A stretch of DNA of 64,000 nucleotides from Aestuariibacter sp. (GTDB lineage: Bacteria > Pseudomonadota > Gammaproteobacteria > Enterobacterales > Alteromonadaceae): the NCBI GenBank assembly GCA_017794925.1, contig CP051238.1:3737328-3801327 (forward strand), in the 5' to 3' direction. Positions 1 through 9,339 of the stretch are shown here, in pieces. Every line of letters begins with the position of its first letter. Position 1 is the stretch's first letter. The notes under the pieces were generated by a model, which saw only the letters and a list, made by a program, of their open reading frames with translations, was not told the origin of the DNA and did no database searches. Made by a program: the position numbers and the translations under genes.

Positions 1-93
1 TGCTTTTACGGCTTCTATTACCTGGGTATAGGCAAGCAACCCGACTACCATCAGGTAACAAACAAACAGGATAAAAGTGATAATGCGGAACAT
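1..93 (-). CDS. N-terminus of a small membrane protein (partial)
   Basis: The first 31 codons of a minus-strand gene that runs off the left edge. The ATG at 93-91 has a good ribosome site (GAGGAG about 5 nt upstream). The visible residues start MFRIITFILFVCYLMVVG and form one hydrophobic segment, so it is a membrane-anchored or exported protein. Too little is visible to name a family. Confidence 0.5.
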   Translation of the reverse strand, partial: MFRIITFILFVCYLMVVGLLAYTQVIEAVKA

Positions 94-210
94 AGGACTC
101 CTCGTAACAGGCAGTCTTTATATACCGTTAACAATTAGAACACAAATGCACGTTTGCCGCGTATTCGACAATGCGTCGCCGATACACCCAAGCTTAATCA
201 GGCATAAAAA

Positions 211-238
211 AACGCCTGTAAGGGTACTTACAGGCGTT
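211..238 (-). terminator. Intrinsic terminator of cysS
   Basis: A 12-bp perfect stem (AACGCCTGTAAG and its complement) with a GGTA loop, followed on the minus strand by a run of seven T. It lies 23 bp past the cysS stop codon. Confidence 0.85.
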
Positions 239-260
239 TAATTTAAAACAAAAAAATGGG

Positions 261-1637
261 TTACTGACGACGCCAGGTGGTACCCGAAGCACCATCTTCA
301 AGCACAATCCCCATTGCGGTTAACTTGTCTCGAGCGTCATCTGCCGCGCCCCAGTCTTTGGCTGCACGGGCATCATTTCGCGCTTTGATCAGTGCTTCGA
401 TTTCTGCCGCGTCATCGTCGCCACCTGATTGCAGGAACGCTTCCGGGTCGCGCTGTAAAAATCCTAAAATACCACCGATCCCCTTTAAAACTGCTGCTAA
501 CTTGCCGGCTTCTTCTGCATTTTCTTTTTGCTTGTTTAAGTCACGGGCCAGATCGAACAACACGGAATACGCTTCCGGTACATTCAGGTCGTCATTCATC
601 GCCGCTTCGAATCGCTCCAGATAACCGCCATAGCTTAAATCGGTGACACTGTTTACATCAACACCGCGCAATGACGTATATAACCGTTCCAATGCAGACT
701 TGGCTTGATCGATGTTGTCCTGAGAATAACTCAACTGACTGCGATAATGTGCCGACATCAGGAAGAAACGCAGGATTTCAGCATCATGCTCTGCCAGTAC
801 ATCTCGTAACGTAAAGAAGTTGCCCAGCGACTTGGACATTTTCTCGTCGTTTACCTGCACCATGCCCGTGTGCATCCATGTGTTTACATACGGGGTATCG
901 AATGCACAGCAGCTCTGTGCCACTTCATTTTCATGGTGAGGAAAAATCAAGTCTGAACCACCGCCGTGGATATCAAAATGCTCCCCCAGGTGTTTGTGAT
1001 TCATGGCGCTACATTCAATATGCCAGCCCGGACGCCCTTCTCCCCAGGGTGATGTCCAGCTTGGTTCGCCCGGCTTCGCGGTTTTCCATAGCACGAAGTC
1101 AAGCGGATCGTCTTTACCCTGGGCCACTTCAACACGCGCACCGGCTTGCAACTGTTCCAGGTTTTGACGGCTTAATTTACCGTATTCGTTGTACTTACTT
1201 ACATCGAAAAGCACATCGCCACTGTCAGCCTGATAAGCGAAGCCTTTGTCCATTAAGCGCTGAATCACGTCAATGATCTCATTCATATGGCCGGTAACAC
1301 GGGGTTCCACATCAGGCTCAAGCAAATTTAACGCGGCGAAATCCTCGTGCATCATGCCGATGGTACGTTCCGTGAGCGCTTCAGCCGTTTCGTTATTCGC
1401 GTTTGCGCGGGCAATGATTTTGTCATCGACATCAGTGATATTGCGCACATACTTTACGTCATAGTTAAGGTGACGTAGGTAACGCACCAGCACATCAAAG
1501 CTCAAATACGTGCGGGCATGGCCCATATGTGACAGGTCGTACACAGTTATGCCACACACATACAGTCCCACCTTCCCTTCAACCAGCGGCTGGAAGCGCT
1601 CTTTCTGTCGGGTTTTGGTGTTAAACAGCTGCAACAT
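261..1637 (-). CDS. cysS: Cysteinyl-tRNA synthetase
   Basis: Class I aminoacyl-tRNA synthetase that charges tRNA-Cys in the cytosol. The 458-aa product matches the usual length (about 460). Visible are the HIGH motif as HMGH at residues 37-40, the zinc cysteine in YVCGITVYD (Cys28), the second zinc-ligand region (HIECSAMNHKHLG, then HHENE), and the KMSKS loop. The reading frame is open 16 codons further upstream, but the start at 1637 is preferred because it has a GAGGAA ribosome site 9 nt upstream and gives the usual MLQLFNT N-terminus. It is divergent from ppiB and followed by a strong terminator. Confidence 0.97.
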   Translation of the reverse strand: MLQLFNTKTRQKERFQPLVEGKVGLYVCGITVYDLSHMGHARTYLSFDVLVRYLRHLNYDVKYVRNITDVDDKIIARANANNETAEALTERTIGMMHEDFAALNLLEPDVEPRVTGHMNEIIDVIQRLMDKGFAYQADSGDVLFDVSKYNEYGKLSRQNLEQLQAGARVEVAQGKDDPLDFVLWKTAKPGEPSWTSPWGEGRPGWHIECSAMNHKHLGEHFDIHGGGSDLIFPHHENEVAQSCCAFDTPYVNTWMHTGMVQVNDEKMSKSLGNFFTLRDVLAEHDAEILRFFLMSAHYRSQLSYSQDNIDQAKSALERLYTSLRGVDVNSVTDLSYGGYLERFEAAMNDDLNVPEAYSVLFDLARDLNKQKENAEEAGKLAAVLKGIGGILGFLQRDPEAFLQSGGDDDAAEIEALIKARNDARAAKDWGAADDARDKLTAMGIVLEDGASGTTWRRQ

Positions 1638-1809
1638 AACGGTAGATTCCTCAATATCCTTAAAATTGGAGCGGAAGTTTAGCACTGTCGCGAATGAGTT
1701 GCTACGCTTTAACCTGTCCAGCGTGGATAAGGACTTTTAGCCACGCGTCAATTGGGCTACTATTGCAAAAATCTGATTCAGCGACACAACAACAATAAGG
1801 TTAACTAGT

Positions 1810-2304
1810 ATGGTGACGTTAAAAACAAACTTTGGTGACATTACCCTGGAACTTTTTGCCGACAAAGCACCAAAGACCGTTGAAAACTTTTTGTCTTACG
1901 TTAAAGACGGCTTCTACGACGGTACTATCTTCCACCGTGTAATCGACGGTTTTATGATTCAGGGTGGCGGTATGACGTCAGACATGGAACAGAAAAATAC
2001 CAAAGACCCTATCGAAAACGAAGCCAACAATGGTGTAGCTAATGAAGCGGGTACCATTGCCATGGCCCGTACCAACGACCCACACTCTGCCACAGCTCAG
2101 TTCTTTATTAACGTAAAAGACAATGACTTCCTGAACTTTAGCAGTGAGTCAATGAATGGCTGGGGTTACTGTGTTTTCGGTAAGGTAACCGATGGCATGG
2201 ACGTCGTTGAAAAAATCAAAAACGTGAAAACTGGCAACTATGGTTATCACCAGGACGTGCCTGTTGAGCCGGTAGTGATTGAAAATGCTGTCATCAGCGA
2301 ATAA
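1810..2304 (+). CDS. ppiB: Peptidyl-prolyl cis-trans isomerase B (cyclophilin)
   Basis: A 164-aa cytoplasmic cyclophilin without signal peptide that catalyses proline isomerisation during folding. Motifs include FHRVIDGFMIQGGG, with the catalytic Arg, and ARTNDPHSATAQFFIN. It begins directly with the beta strand VTLKTNFGDITLELF. An AAGG ribosome site lies upstream of the ATG. It is divergent from cysS and followed by a terminator and lpxH, the same order as in E. coli (cysS-ppiB-lpxH). Confidence 0.96.
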   Translation: MVTLKTNFGDITLELFADKAPKTVENFLSYVKDGFYDGTIFHRVIDGFMIQGGGMTSDMEQKNTKDPIENEANNGVANEAGTIAMARTNDPHSATAQFFINVKDNDFLNFSSESMNGWGYCVFGKVTDGMDVVEKIKNVKTGNYGYHQDVPVEPVVIENAVISE

Positions 2305-2327
2305 GATGCACGCCGATTAAAAAGCGC

Positions 2328-2350
2328 AAGGGAGTCAGAGACTCCCTTTT
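2328..2350 (+). terminator. Terminator between ppiB and lpxH
   Basis: Stem GGGAGTC / GACTCCC with an AGA loop, extended by AA/TT and followed by a T run. It ends 24 bp before the lpxH start, so lpxH is read either through it or from a promoter close by. Confidence 0.8.
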
Positions 2351-2373
2351 TAATGCCAACAGACTGATTTTGC

Positions 2374-3099
2374 ATGCCATTTACCTATTTCATTGCTGAC
2401 ATTCATTTAAGTGCTGAACGCGAAGACATCACCCGGTGTTTGCTGGAATTTCTTGCCTCAGACGCGATTCAGGCTGAAGCACTCTATGTGCTGGGTGACT
2501 TATTTGAATTTTGGTTAGGCGATGACGACGTAACGCCCCTGTCAGAAGAAATTGCCGCAGCCTTTAATGCGTTATCTCAGTCGATTCCGGTGTACTTTAT
2601 TCATGGCAACCGTGATTTTGCCATTCGCCAGGGCTGGGCTGACAAAGCAGGTATGACCCTACTGCCTGAACAGTACGTCATTGACTTATATGGTGAGCCG
2701 ACGCTCATCATGCATGGCGACGAACTTTGTACCCTCGATGTGGCCTATCAAAAGTTTCGCAAGAAAGCCCGTGGATGGTGGTGGCCAAGATTAGTTGGCG
2801 CCCTTCCCTTGTGGCTAAGGCGCAACCTTGCCCAACGCGGCCGTAAAACCAGCCAGAAAAACCAGCAGAAACTCACGGCTGAAATTATGGACGTGACGTC
2901 AGAAGAAGTGGTAAAGGTCATGGAGCACCACAACGTCACCAGAATGATTCACGGACATACACACCGTCCTAATATTCACTCCCTTACCGTGAATGACAAG
3001 CCTGCGCACCGCATTGTGCTGGGCGACTGGTACACACAAGGCAGTGTATTACGCGTCAGTGCCGTTGATGTCAGCCTGGAAAAACGCCAGTTCAATTAA
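2374..3099 (+). CDS. lpxH: UDP-2,3-diacylglucosamine diphosphatase
   Basis: Calcineurin-like metallophosphoesterase of lipid A synthesis; it cleaves UDP-2,3-diacylglucosamine to lipid X and UMP at the inner membrane face. All metallophosphoesterase motifs are visible: DIH near the N-terminus, GDLFEFW, HGNRDF, HGDELC and HGHTHRPN. The length of 241 aa is normal. No good Shine-Dalgarno is seen before the ATG, but the MPFTYFIADIHLS start is canonical. Confidence 0.96.
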   Translation: MPFTYFIADIHLSAEREDITRCLLEFLASDAIQAEALYVLGDLFEFWLGDDDVTPLSEEIAAAFNALSQSIPVYFIHGNRDFAIRQGWADKAGMTLLPEQYVIDLYGEPTLIMHGDELCTLDVAYQKFRKKARGWWWPRLVGALPLWLRRNLAQRGRKTSQKNQQKLTAEIMDVTSEEVVKVMEHHNVTRMIHGHTHRPNIHSLTVNDKPAHRIVLGDWYTQGSVLRVSAVDVSLEKRQFN

Positions 3100-3105
3100 T
3101 ACTCG

Positions 3106-3156
3106 CTGTCACAAAACTGCCAAGCTTATGTAAGATTTCTGCCAACAAAGCTTCAT
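3106..3156 (+). promoter_or_regulatory. PhoB box(es) upstream of the alkaline phosphatases
   Basis: 3106-3123 reads CTGTCACAAAACTGCCAA, two 7-bp direct repeats 11 bp apart separated by AAAA, matching the known Pho box pattern (CTGTCAT-N4-CTGTCAY). A third CTGCCAA at 3139-3145 lies 22 bp after the second, on the same helix face, followed by a weaker half (GCTTCAT). The two phosphatase genes start 171 bp downstream. Phosphate control is inferred. Confidence 0.75.
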
Positions 3157-3326
3157 CTTGGTTTCAATTAACATTCATAAAACCCCTCTAGGCTAATTGC
3201 ACTCGGATGCCAGACCAAGATATTGATTCGCAATCAAATCCTCCTGCGCCTATCCGATGAATCTCGTTTAAGCAGCAACATCGCTGCAAAACATAAAAAT
3301 TAAAAGTCACTATTGGGAATATCACA

Positions 3327-4910
3327 ATGAAACTGAACTGGAAACTCACTGCCAGTGCTGTTGCAATGGCTGTATCTTCAGGACTGCATGCTGATGTTCT
3401 GCCCACTTACCAGGCAGAAAGTGCGTGGTTTACTGACGCGCAATCGAAAATCGAACAAAAGCTCGAAGTAAACAACAAGTTCAAAGCGAAGAACGTTATT
3501 TTATTTGTTGGCGACGGTATGGGTGTTTCAACCCTTACAGCAGCCCGTATCCTGAAAGGCCAAAACGCAGGCGAATTGGGTGAAGAAGGTTACCTGACCT
3601 TTGAAGAGTTTCCTCACTCAGCGTTAGTAAAAACCTATAACGTTGATGCGCAGACGCCAGATTCAGCGGGTACCATGACGGCCATGATGTCCGGCCTGAA
3701 AACCGATGTGGGTGTGATTGGTGTCGATGAAGACATCGAGCGTGGCAACTGTGCCACTGTAGCGGGTAACGAAGTCGTTACCGCATTAGAGTTAGCCGAA
3801 ATCAAAGGCCTGTCAACTGGCGTTATTTCAACTGCTCGTATCACGCACGCTACGCCTGCTGCTACCTATGCTAAGTCAGCTGACCGCAACTGGGAAGACG
3901 TATCTGACATGCCAGAAGAGGCGGTTACTGCTGGCTGTACTGATATTGCAGACCAATTGGTAAATTTTGAAGCCAACCTTGAAGCGCGCTACACCGGTAT
4001 CGATGTAGACGGAATCGAAGTTGTCATGGGCGGCGGACGCCGTCACTTCCTGCCAAAAGATGAAGCCTTTAATAGCGCAGATGCAGTAAGCAGCGTCGAA
4101 GGCGACCGTACTGACGAGCGTGACCTGACCAGCGAATGGCAGGACATGTATGAAAACGGCGTTTACATTATCGATCAGGCAGGCTTTGATGCCATCGATA
4201 CCGAGACCACTGAGCGTGTATTCGGTTTATTTAACGAATCACACATGCAATATGAAGCTGACCGTGCAAATGATATTGCGGGTGAGCCATCGGTTGCCGA
4301 GATGACTGAAAAAGCCATCAATATTCTGGACAACAACGACAAAGGTTTCTTCCTGATGGTTGAGTCTGGTCGTATTGACCATGGTCACCACGCTGGCAGT
4401 GCATACAACGCTCTGACAGATACACTGGCCTTTGAAGCTGCTGTAAAAGCCGCATACGAAAACACCAACCCGGAAGAAACCCTGATTCTGGTAACGGCTG
4501 ACCACAGCCACGTATTTACCATTGCGGGTTATCCAAAACGCGGTAACCCGATTCTGGGCAAAGTCGTCAACGTAGGTTCTGAAGAGCCGGCAACCGCCGC
4601 TGATGACATGCCTTACACCACATTAGGTTACACAAACGGTCTGGGTCATCAGGATCTGGGCACTGAAACAGACGCCGATGCGGTATATGCCTATGACGCC
4701 AATACTGGTCGTATGGATTTAACTAACGTTGATACCACTGCGTCTGGTTATCACCAGGAAGCACTCATTCCACTTGGTTCTGAAACCCACGCGGGTGAAG
4801 ACATCTCTCTGCACGCAACCGGCCCTGGCAGCCAGTTAGTGCAAGGTGTTGTAGAACAAAACGTGGTATTCCACCTGATTAATCAGGCCCTGGATCTGGT
4901 AGAAGAATAA
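3327..4910 (+). CDS. Secreted PhoA-family alkaline phosphatase
   Basis: 527-aa alkaline phosphatase (Pfam Alk_phosphatase type) that releases phosphate from phosphomonoesters in the periplasm. A Sec signal peptide covers about residues 1-22 (MKLNWKLTASAVAMAVSSG then LHA). Metal and active-site motifs are visible: VGDGMG (Asp63), TPDSAGTMTAM with the nucleophile Ser113, ESGRIDHGHHAG and TADHSHVFTIAG. It is followed 14 nt later by a close paralogue and preceded by a PhoB-like box. It is distinct from the PhoX and PhoD families. Confidence 0.93.
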   Translation: MKLNWKLTASAVAMAVSSGLHADVLPTYQAESAWFTDAQSKIEQKLEVNNKFKAKNVILFVGDGMGVSTLTAARILKGQNAGELGEEGYLTFEEFPHSALVKTYNVDAQTPDSAGTMTAMMSGLKTDVGVIGVDEDIERGNCATVAGNEVVTALELAEIKGLSTGVISTARITHATPAATYAKSADRNWEDVSDMPEEAVTAGCTDIADQLVNFEANLEARYTGIDVDGIEVVMGGGRRHFLPKDEAFNSADAVSSVEGDRTDERDLTSEWQDMYENGVYIIDQAGFDAIDTETTERVFGLFNESHMQYEADRANDIAGEPSVAEMTEKAINILDNNDKGFFLMVESGRIDHGHHAGSAYNALTDTLAFEAAVKAAYENTNPEETLILVTADHSHVFTIAGYPKRGNPILGKVVNVGSEEPATAADDMPYTTLGYTNGLGHQDLGTETDADAVYAYDANTGRMDLTNVDTTASGYHQEALIPLGSETHAGEDISLHATGPGSQLVQGVVEQNVVFHLINQALDLVEE

Positions 4911-4924
4911 GCGGAGTTATAACC

Positions 4925-6835
4925 ATGAATTTATTTAAACTAAGTGTTGTTGCCGCTGCCGTAATCGGTTTGAGCGCATGTTCTCTTGATGGTGACGACG
5001 GCAAAGACGGTGTAAACGGTACTAACGGTGTTGACGGTGTAACCAGCCTGGTTATGCAAACTGAACTGGCTGTAGGCGACGCTAACTGCCCTAACAGTGG
5101 TGTGCAAATCGACTCCGGTCTGGACAGTGATGGCGACGGTTCACTATCGGCTTCAGAAATCACTAAAACCAGTTATGTGTGTGTGCCAGCAGCCTCTTCT
5201 GTTGATTCTGCTGAACTGCTGACCTCGTTAAACAACGATTGGTTCGTTGAAGCTGCAGCGGAAGTAGAAGCCAACAAAACCGTATGGTTAGAAGCCACTG
5301 GCGCATTGTCTACCAGCAGTCTGAACAGCAACAATGTTGTGGTCACCAGCAAGGCTGATCTGGAACGTACAGTCACGTCACTGCGCGGTCAGGCAAAGAA
5401 CATCATTTTGTTCATCGGTGACGGCATGGGCATTTCAACCGTGACTGCAGCCCGTATTCTTGACGGTCAGATGAAAGGTCTGGACGGTGAAGAAAACAAG
5501 CTGAGCTTCGACAAATTCCCGTTTGCAGGTTTGTCTAAAACCTACAACGTTGATGCACAAACACCAGATTCCGCCGGTACTATGACCGCCATGATGTCAG
5601 GCCTTAAAACCGACGTAGGCGTCATTGGTGTGGATGAAGACATCGAGCGTGGCGAGTGTTCAACCGTTGCGGGTAATGAACTGGTTACCGCACTGGAGTT
5701 GGCGGAAATCGCGGGTAAATCTACAGGTGTCATTGCGACTGCGCGTATTACTCACGCCACCCCTGCTGCCACTTATGCCAAATCTGCTGACCGCAATTGG
5801 GAAGATATCTCAGATATGCCTGCAGAGGCAGTTGCTGCTGGCTGTACGGATATTGCTGACCAGTTAGTTAATTTCGAAGCAAACCTGGAAGCCCGTTATG
5901 ACGGCCTGGACGTGGACGGTATCGAAGTGCTCATGGGTGGCGGTCGTCGTCACTTCCTGCCAAAAGATGCCAGTTTCAACAGCCCCGATGCAGTGAGCGC
6001 CGTTGAAGGTGACCGTACTGATGGTCGTGACCTGACAGCCGAATGGGCAGCCATGTATACCACAGGTACGTATGTGTATGACCAAATGGGCTTTAACGCC
6101 ATTGACACTGAAACCACCAGCAAGGTGTTTGGTTTGTTCAACGAGTCACATATGCAGTACGAAGCTGACCGTGCAAACGATGTTGCAGGTGAGCCATCAC
6201 TGACAGAAATGACCGAAAAAGCCATTCAGGTACTGGATAACAACAACGATGGCTTCTTCCTGGTTGTTGAATCTGGTCGTATCGACCACGGTCACCATGC
6301 AGGCAGTGCATACAATGCGCTGACGGATACTATTGAGTTTGCTAATGCAGTTGCTGCTGCAGACGCAATGACCAGTGACGATGATACGTTAATTATTGTA
6401 ACCGCTGACCACAGTCACGTATTTACCATTGCCGGTTATCCGAAGCGCGGTAATCCGATTCTGGGTAAAGTGGTTAACGTTGGATCAGACGAACCGGCAA
6501 CTGCTGCTGACGACCTGCCCTACACCACGCTCGGATACACCAATGGCTTAGGCTTCCGCGATCTGGGCGATGAAACGGATGCAGACGCTACGTATGCCCT
6601 TGCGGAATCTACCGGTCGTCAGGATCTGACTGATGTAGATACGACTGCTTCTGGTTACCACCAGGAAGCGTTAGTACCACTGGGTTCTGAAACTCACGCC
6701 GGTGAAGACGTAGGTATCTATGCAAAAGGCCCAGGCGCCTGGTTAGTGAATGGCACCAACGAGCAAAGCGTGATTTTCCATGTAATGGACTACGCGGGTG
6801 ACATCGTCAACCAAGCTGAGCAAGCAATGGAATAA
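4925..6835 (+). CDS. Lipoprotein PhoA-family alkaline phosphatase with collagen-like linker
   Basis: 636-aa paralogue of the upstream phosphatase, clearly a tandem duplication; the cores are largely identical in motif order. The N-terminus differs: a lipoprotein signal with lipobox LSAC (Cys19), then a short Gly-X-X-rich collagen-like tract (residues 22-40), then an EF-hand-like calcium loop DSDGDGSLSASE (67-78), before the catalytic domain from about 155. The nucleophile is Ser216 in PDSAG. A membrane-tethered location, probably outer membrane, is inferred. The 14-nt spacing indicates an operon with the first phosphatase. Confidence 0.92.
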   Translation: MNLFKLSVVAAAVIGLSACSLDGDDGKDGVNGTNGVDGVTSLVMQTELAVGDANCPNSGVQIDSGLDSDGDGSLSASEITKTSYVCVPAASSVDSAELLTSLNNDWFVEAAAEVEANKTVWLEATGALSTSSLNSNNVVVTSKADLERTVTSLRGQAKNIILFIGDGMGISTVTAARILDGQMKGLDGEENKLSFDKFPFAGLSKTYNVDAQTPDSAGTMTAMMSGLKTDVGVIGVDEDIERGECSTVAGNELVTALELAEIAGKSTGVIATARITHATPAATYAKSADRNWEDISDMPAEAVAAGCTDIADQLVNFEANLEARYDGLDVDGIEVLMGGGRRHFLPKDASFNSPDAVSAVEGDRTDGRDLTAEWAAMYTTGTYVYDQMGFNAIDTETTSKVFGLFNESHMQYEADRANDVAGEPSLTEMTEKAIQVLDNNNDGFFLVVESGRIDHGHHAGSAYNALTDTIEFANAVAAADAMTSDDDTLIIVTADHSHVFTIAGYPKRGNPILGKVVNVGSDEPATAADDLPYTTLGYTNGLGFRDLGDETDADATYALAESTGRQDLTDVDTTASGYHQEALVPLGSETHAGEDVGIYAKGPGAWLVNGTNEQSVIFHVMDYAGDIVNQAEQAME

Positions 6836-6859
6836 TCCATCGTTATAAGTAACAAACGA

Positions 6860-6887
6860 GGGTTGCCGCTAAGCGGTAACCCTTTTT
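6860..6887 (+). terminator. Terminator of the phosphatase operon
   Basis: 10-bp stem GGGTTGCCGC / GCGGTAACCC (one G-T pair), loop TAA, followed by TTTTT. Confidence 0.85.
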
Positions 6888-6931
6888 GCGTATTTAACAA
6901 CGTTACACCCTGAGTAAAATAGAGACATACG

Positions 6932-7660
6932 ATGTACAAAGCACTTGTTTTATCAATCGGTTTTAGCCTAATCACTCAAACGGCATACGCCGAAAACTGT
7001 GAAGCCCAAGCCTCCACCCTCCTTGCTGAATATAAAATTCATACACATTCTGCAAAAGGCGACAAAACGAAATTACTAAACTTGTGGCGACAGCAGGATG
7101 TCGTTGCTCATGAGTATCCGCAGACGCGGATTACCGAAGCCTGGGAACATGTTCAAAATCGATTGATAAAACCGACGCGCTATTTCGATGAACACAAGCG
7201 CGCCATTGAGTATCAACCGGGCGAATCGGTGCACGGTAAAACGGAAACCAGCTGGACGTATCGGAATCAGTTGTTCAGCGATACCCTACTTGCCAGTATG
7301 ACGCCGGGTCACATAGAAGGCGAAGGTTGTCAGCAACAACAGATCTATACATTAGACAAAGACGATGCAAAATGGACCTTGGTGTGGTTGCCAAAGCTTC
7401 ACATTGCAACGTCATTTACTGTAACGTCTCCCTCACAAACGATTGAGTGGAATCTGACTGACCTGACGTTTGATGCAAAATCGATAAGCGCCTTTTTTGC
7501 GTCACGGTTTGCTTATCAAACTACAGATTTTGCCGACATTGGCGATGACCATACCGATCCGTTTTTAACCAAGATGGTCCATCAGGGATTCATTGAAAAA
7601 GGCGCGTCCGGATACTACAACACAGAGGGGGAGGCGATTGGCGAAGGCCACCATCACTAA
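6932..7660 (+). CDS. Secreted protein of unknown function
   Basis: 242 aa with a clear Sec signal peptide (cut after about residue 20, ...QTAYA then ENCEAQ). The mature part is soluble, Trp- and Tyr-rich, with two Cys (CEAQ near the start and GCQQQQ mid-protein) that could form a disulfide, and ends in GEGHHH. No family is recognised. It lies between two terminators, so it is probably a single-gene unit; it follows the phosphatase operon but has no visible Pho box of its own. Confidence 0.75.
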   Translation: MYKALVLSIGFSLITQTAYAENCEAQASTLLAEYKIHTHSAKGDKTKLLNLWRQQDVVAHEYPQTRITEAWEHVQNRLIKPTRYFDEHKRAIEYQPGESVHGKTETSWTYRNQLFSDTLLASMTPGHIEGEGCQQQQIYTLDKDDAKWTLVWLPKLHIATSFTVTSPSQTIEWNLTDLTFDAKSISAFFASRFAYQTTDFADIGDDHTDPFLTKMVHQGFIEKGASGYYNTEGEAIGEGHHH

Positions 7661-7691
7661 GCGGTCATTCCCCTTACAACTCCATCCACGA

Positions 7692-7719
7692 GACGGCGTA
7701 TACCGCCGTCCGTTTTTTT
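7692..7719 (+). terminator. Intrinsic terminator
   Basis: 7-bp perfect stem GACGGCG / CGCCGTC, loop TATAC, followed by CG and seven T. Confidence 0.85.
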
Positions 7720-7835
7720 ATACCTAAGAATCCTTCCCTCAACTGGCAAGTTCGCCTAAATGTGTTATACACAATGATGGCTACTTAATTTAATGCAATA
7801 CGCATTAATAACACCGTGCATCAAGGAAGGTGATA

Positions 7836-8477
7836 ATGACGGTTTGGTTACTCTCGCAAGATAACTTCATTTATGGCTCCATACTCATAATTCTGCTCGT
7901 AGTGCTACTTATCGAGTGTCTTGGGTTACTGTGCAAAGCTGATGTATTCGGTCTTTTTGACCATCATCAATACGGTTTACTGTATTCAAAACACATCCCC
8001 CCTGAACATTTAACCTCCTACTGGTATTCAGTATCAGGCAGTGGCTGGCTTTTATTATTCTTATTTTTGTTCAGTTTACAGGGCCTCGCTATTCAATACT
8101 GCTTTAAACAATATGCTGATGTGATGGTGTCGGAATTCTGGATCTTCACGGTAAGTGGCACATTAAGCATCACCATGGTAGCTACCGTATTTTTGCGATT
8201 TCAATTTTTAATGCGGCGGGCACTAATAGCATCACCACCGGAAAACCAGGAAGAAGCTACTCAGCATGAACTAACAGGTGCCGTTGCCAAGGTAGTTACG
8301 CCACCAAAAGAAAATGCCATTGTTGCTGACGCTATTGTGTTGGATCATCAAAACAAACTACATCAATTGAAAGTTAAACCTCTGGAGTCCAGTGAGCAGT
8401 TTGCAGCAGGCGACAAAGTCATTTTGATCCACAAAGGAATGAGCTGCTGGCTGGCATCCAGAAGTAAACAGCGCTAG
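7836..8477 (+). CDS. YqiJ-like inner-membrane protein
   Basis: 213-aa protein with three hydrophobic segments (about residues 10-32, 70-92 and 100-120), then a soluble C-terminal domain of beta-rich OB-fold type (TGAVAKVV...GDKVILIHKG). This arrangement resembles YqiJ/DUF1449 proteins, which often pair with a flotillin-like YqiK; no flotillin gene is next to it here. The start is set at the ATG at 7836 because of the AAGGAAGGTG ribosome site just before it; a GTG two codons upstream overlaps that site. Family call moderate. Confidence 0.6.
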   Translation: MTVWLLSQDNFIYGSILIILLVVLLIECLGLLCKADVFGLFDHHQYGLLYSKHIPPEHLTSYWYSVSGSGWLLLFLFLFSLQGLAIQYCFKQYADVMVSEFWIFTVSGTLSITMVATVFLRFQFLMRRALIASPPENQEEATQHELTGAVAKVVTPPKENAIVADAIVLDHQNKLHQLKVKPLESSEQFAAGDKVILIHKGMSCWLASRSKQR

Positions 8478-8566
8478 CTAAATATTAAACTAATGGCTAT
8501 TCGTAAAATGATTCAGGCAGCTCTACAATATAAGGGTCGATTAATATTATAGAACTGCTGGGTGTC

Positions 8567-9283
8567 ATGTTGTTTCGAATTCGATTAGTATTGTTGCTCA
8601 GCACTTTTTTGACTGTTCCTGCATTTGCACAGCAGAGTGTAGGCTGTGTTACAACACATTACCCTCCCTACACGATATTCAACGAGGATAGTCCCCCAAC
8701 CGGCAGAGACATTGGTTTACTCAGAGGCTTATTCAAAGCCATGAACTGGGACGTTGAGTTTATTGATATTCCCTGGGGCAGGTTAAAACGTTCAATAGGC
8801 AGTGAACCTTTTCAGTGTTATTTTTCATTAGCGAATATTGAAGACAGAAGTGAACACCTCTCCTTCTCGAGCGTTCCTTTACACGTCACACAATATGCTC
8901 TTTTCTATCGTGCATCTATCCCTGAAGCCCAATTGCAAAACTGGCGGGGATTGCGAATAGGAGGCGTCAGGGGCATTACCGTTTCCGACAAGTTCATTCG
9001 TCAATACAATATAAAACCTGACGATTTCATTTATCTTGATTCGAACGAAAGCCTGGTAGAAATGCTCGATCGGGGTCGAATAGACGCATTTGTTACTAAC
9101 CAGATTGTTGGGAACATGCTCACCCGCCATCATCAGGATATTGCCTCGTTTGTCATATCCACGCTGGATGTGCCGGTCTATCTTGCGGTTGATAAATCCA
9201 TGAATATTGACATGAACAAAGTCGACGAAGTCCTTACCAAGCTTGTTGAAGAACAGCAAAGAGAAATGGCGAGTAACCAATAA
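8567..9283 (+). CDS. Periplasmic substrate-binding protein (SBP_bac_3 type)
   Basis: 238 aa with a Sec signal peptide (to about residue 21, PAFA then QQ). The mature protein has the fold signature of amino-acid/polar-solute binding proteins: CVTTHYPPYTIF near the start, the LRGLFKAMNWDVEFIDIPWGRL segment and a hinge near GGVRGITVSDK. No permease or ATPase gene is adjacent, so it may act as an orphan solute receptor or serve a transporter elsewhere. Ligand unknown. Confidence 0.78.
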   Translation: MLFRIRLVLLLSTFLTVPAFAQQSVGCVTTHYPPYTIFNEDSPPTGRDIGLLRGLFKAMNWDVEFIDIPWGRLKRSIGSEPFQCYFSLANIEDRSEHLSFSSVPLHVTQYALFYRASIPEAQLQNWRGLRIGGVRGITVSDKFIRQYNIKPDDFIYLDSNESLVEMLDRGRIDAFVTNQIVGNMLTRHHQDIASFVISTLDVPVYLAVDKSMNIDMNKVDEVLTKLVEEQQREMASNQ

Positions 9284-9339
9284 TCAGCGCGCCATGTTCT
9301 GCGCGCTGTATAACACCCGCTCCAAAGCGAAGCGAACAA

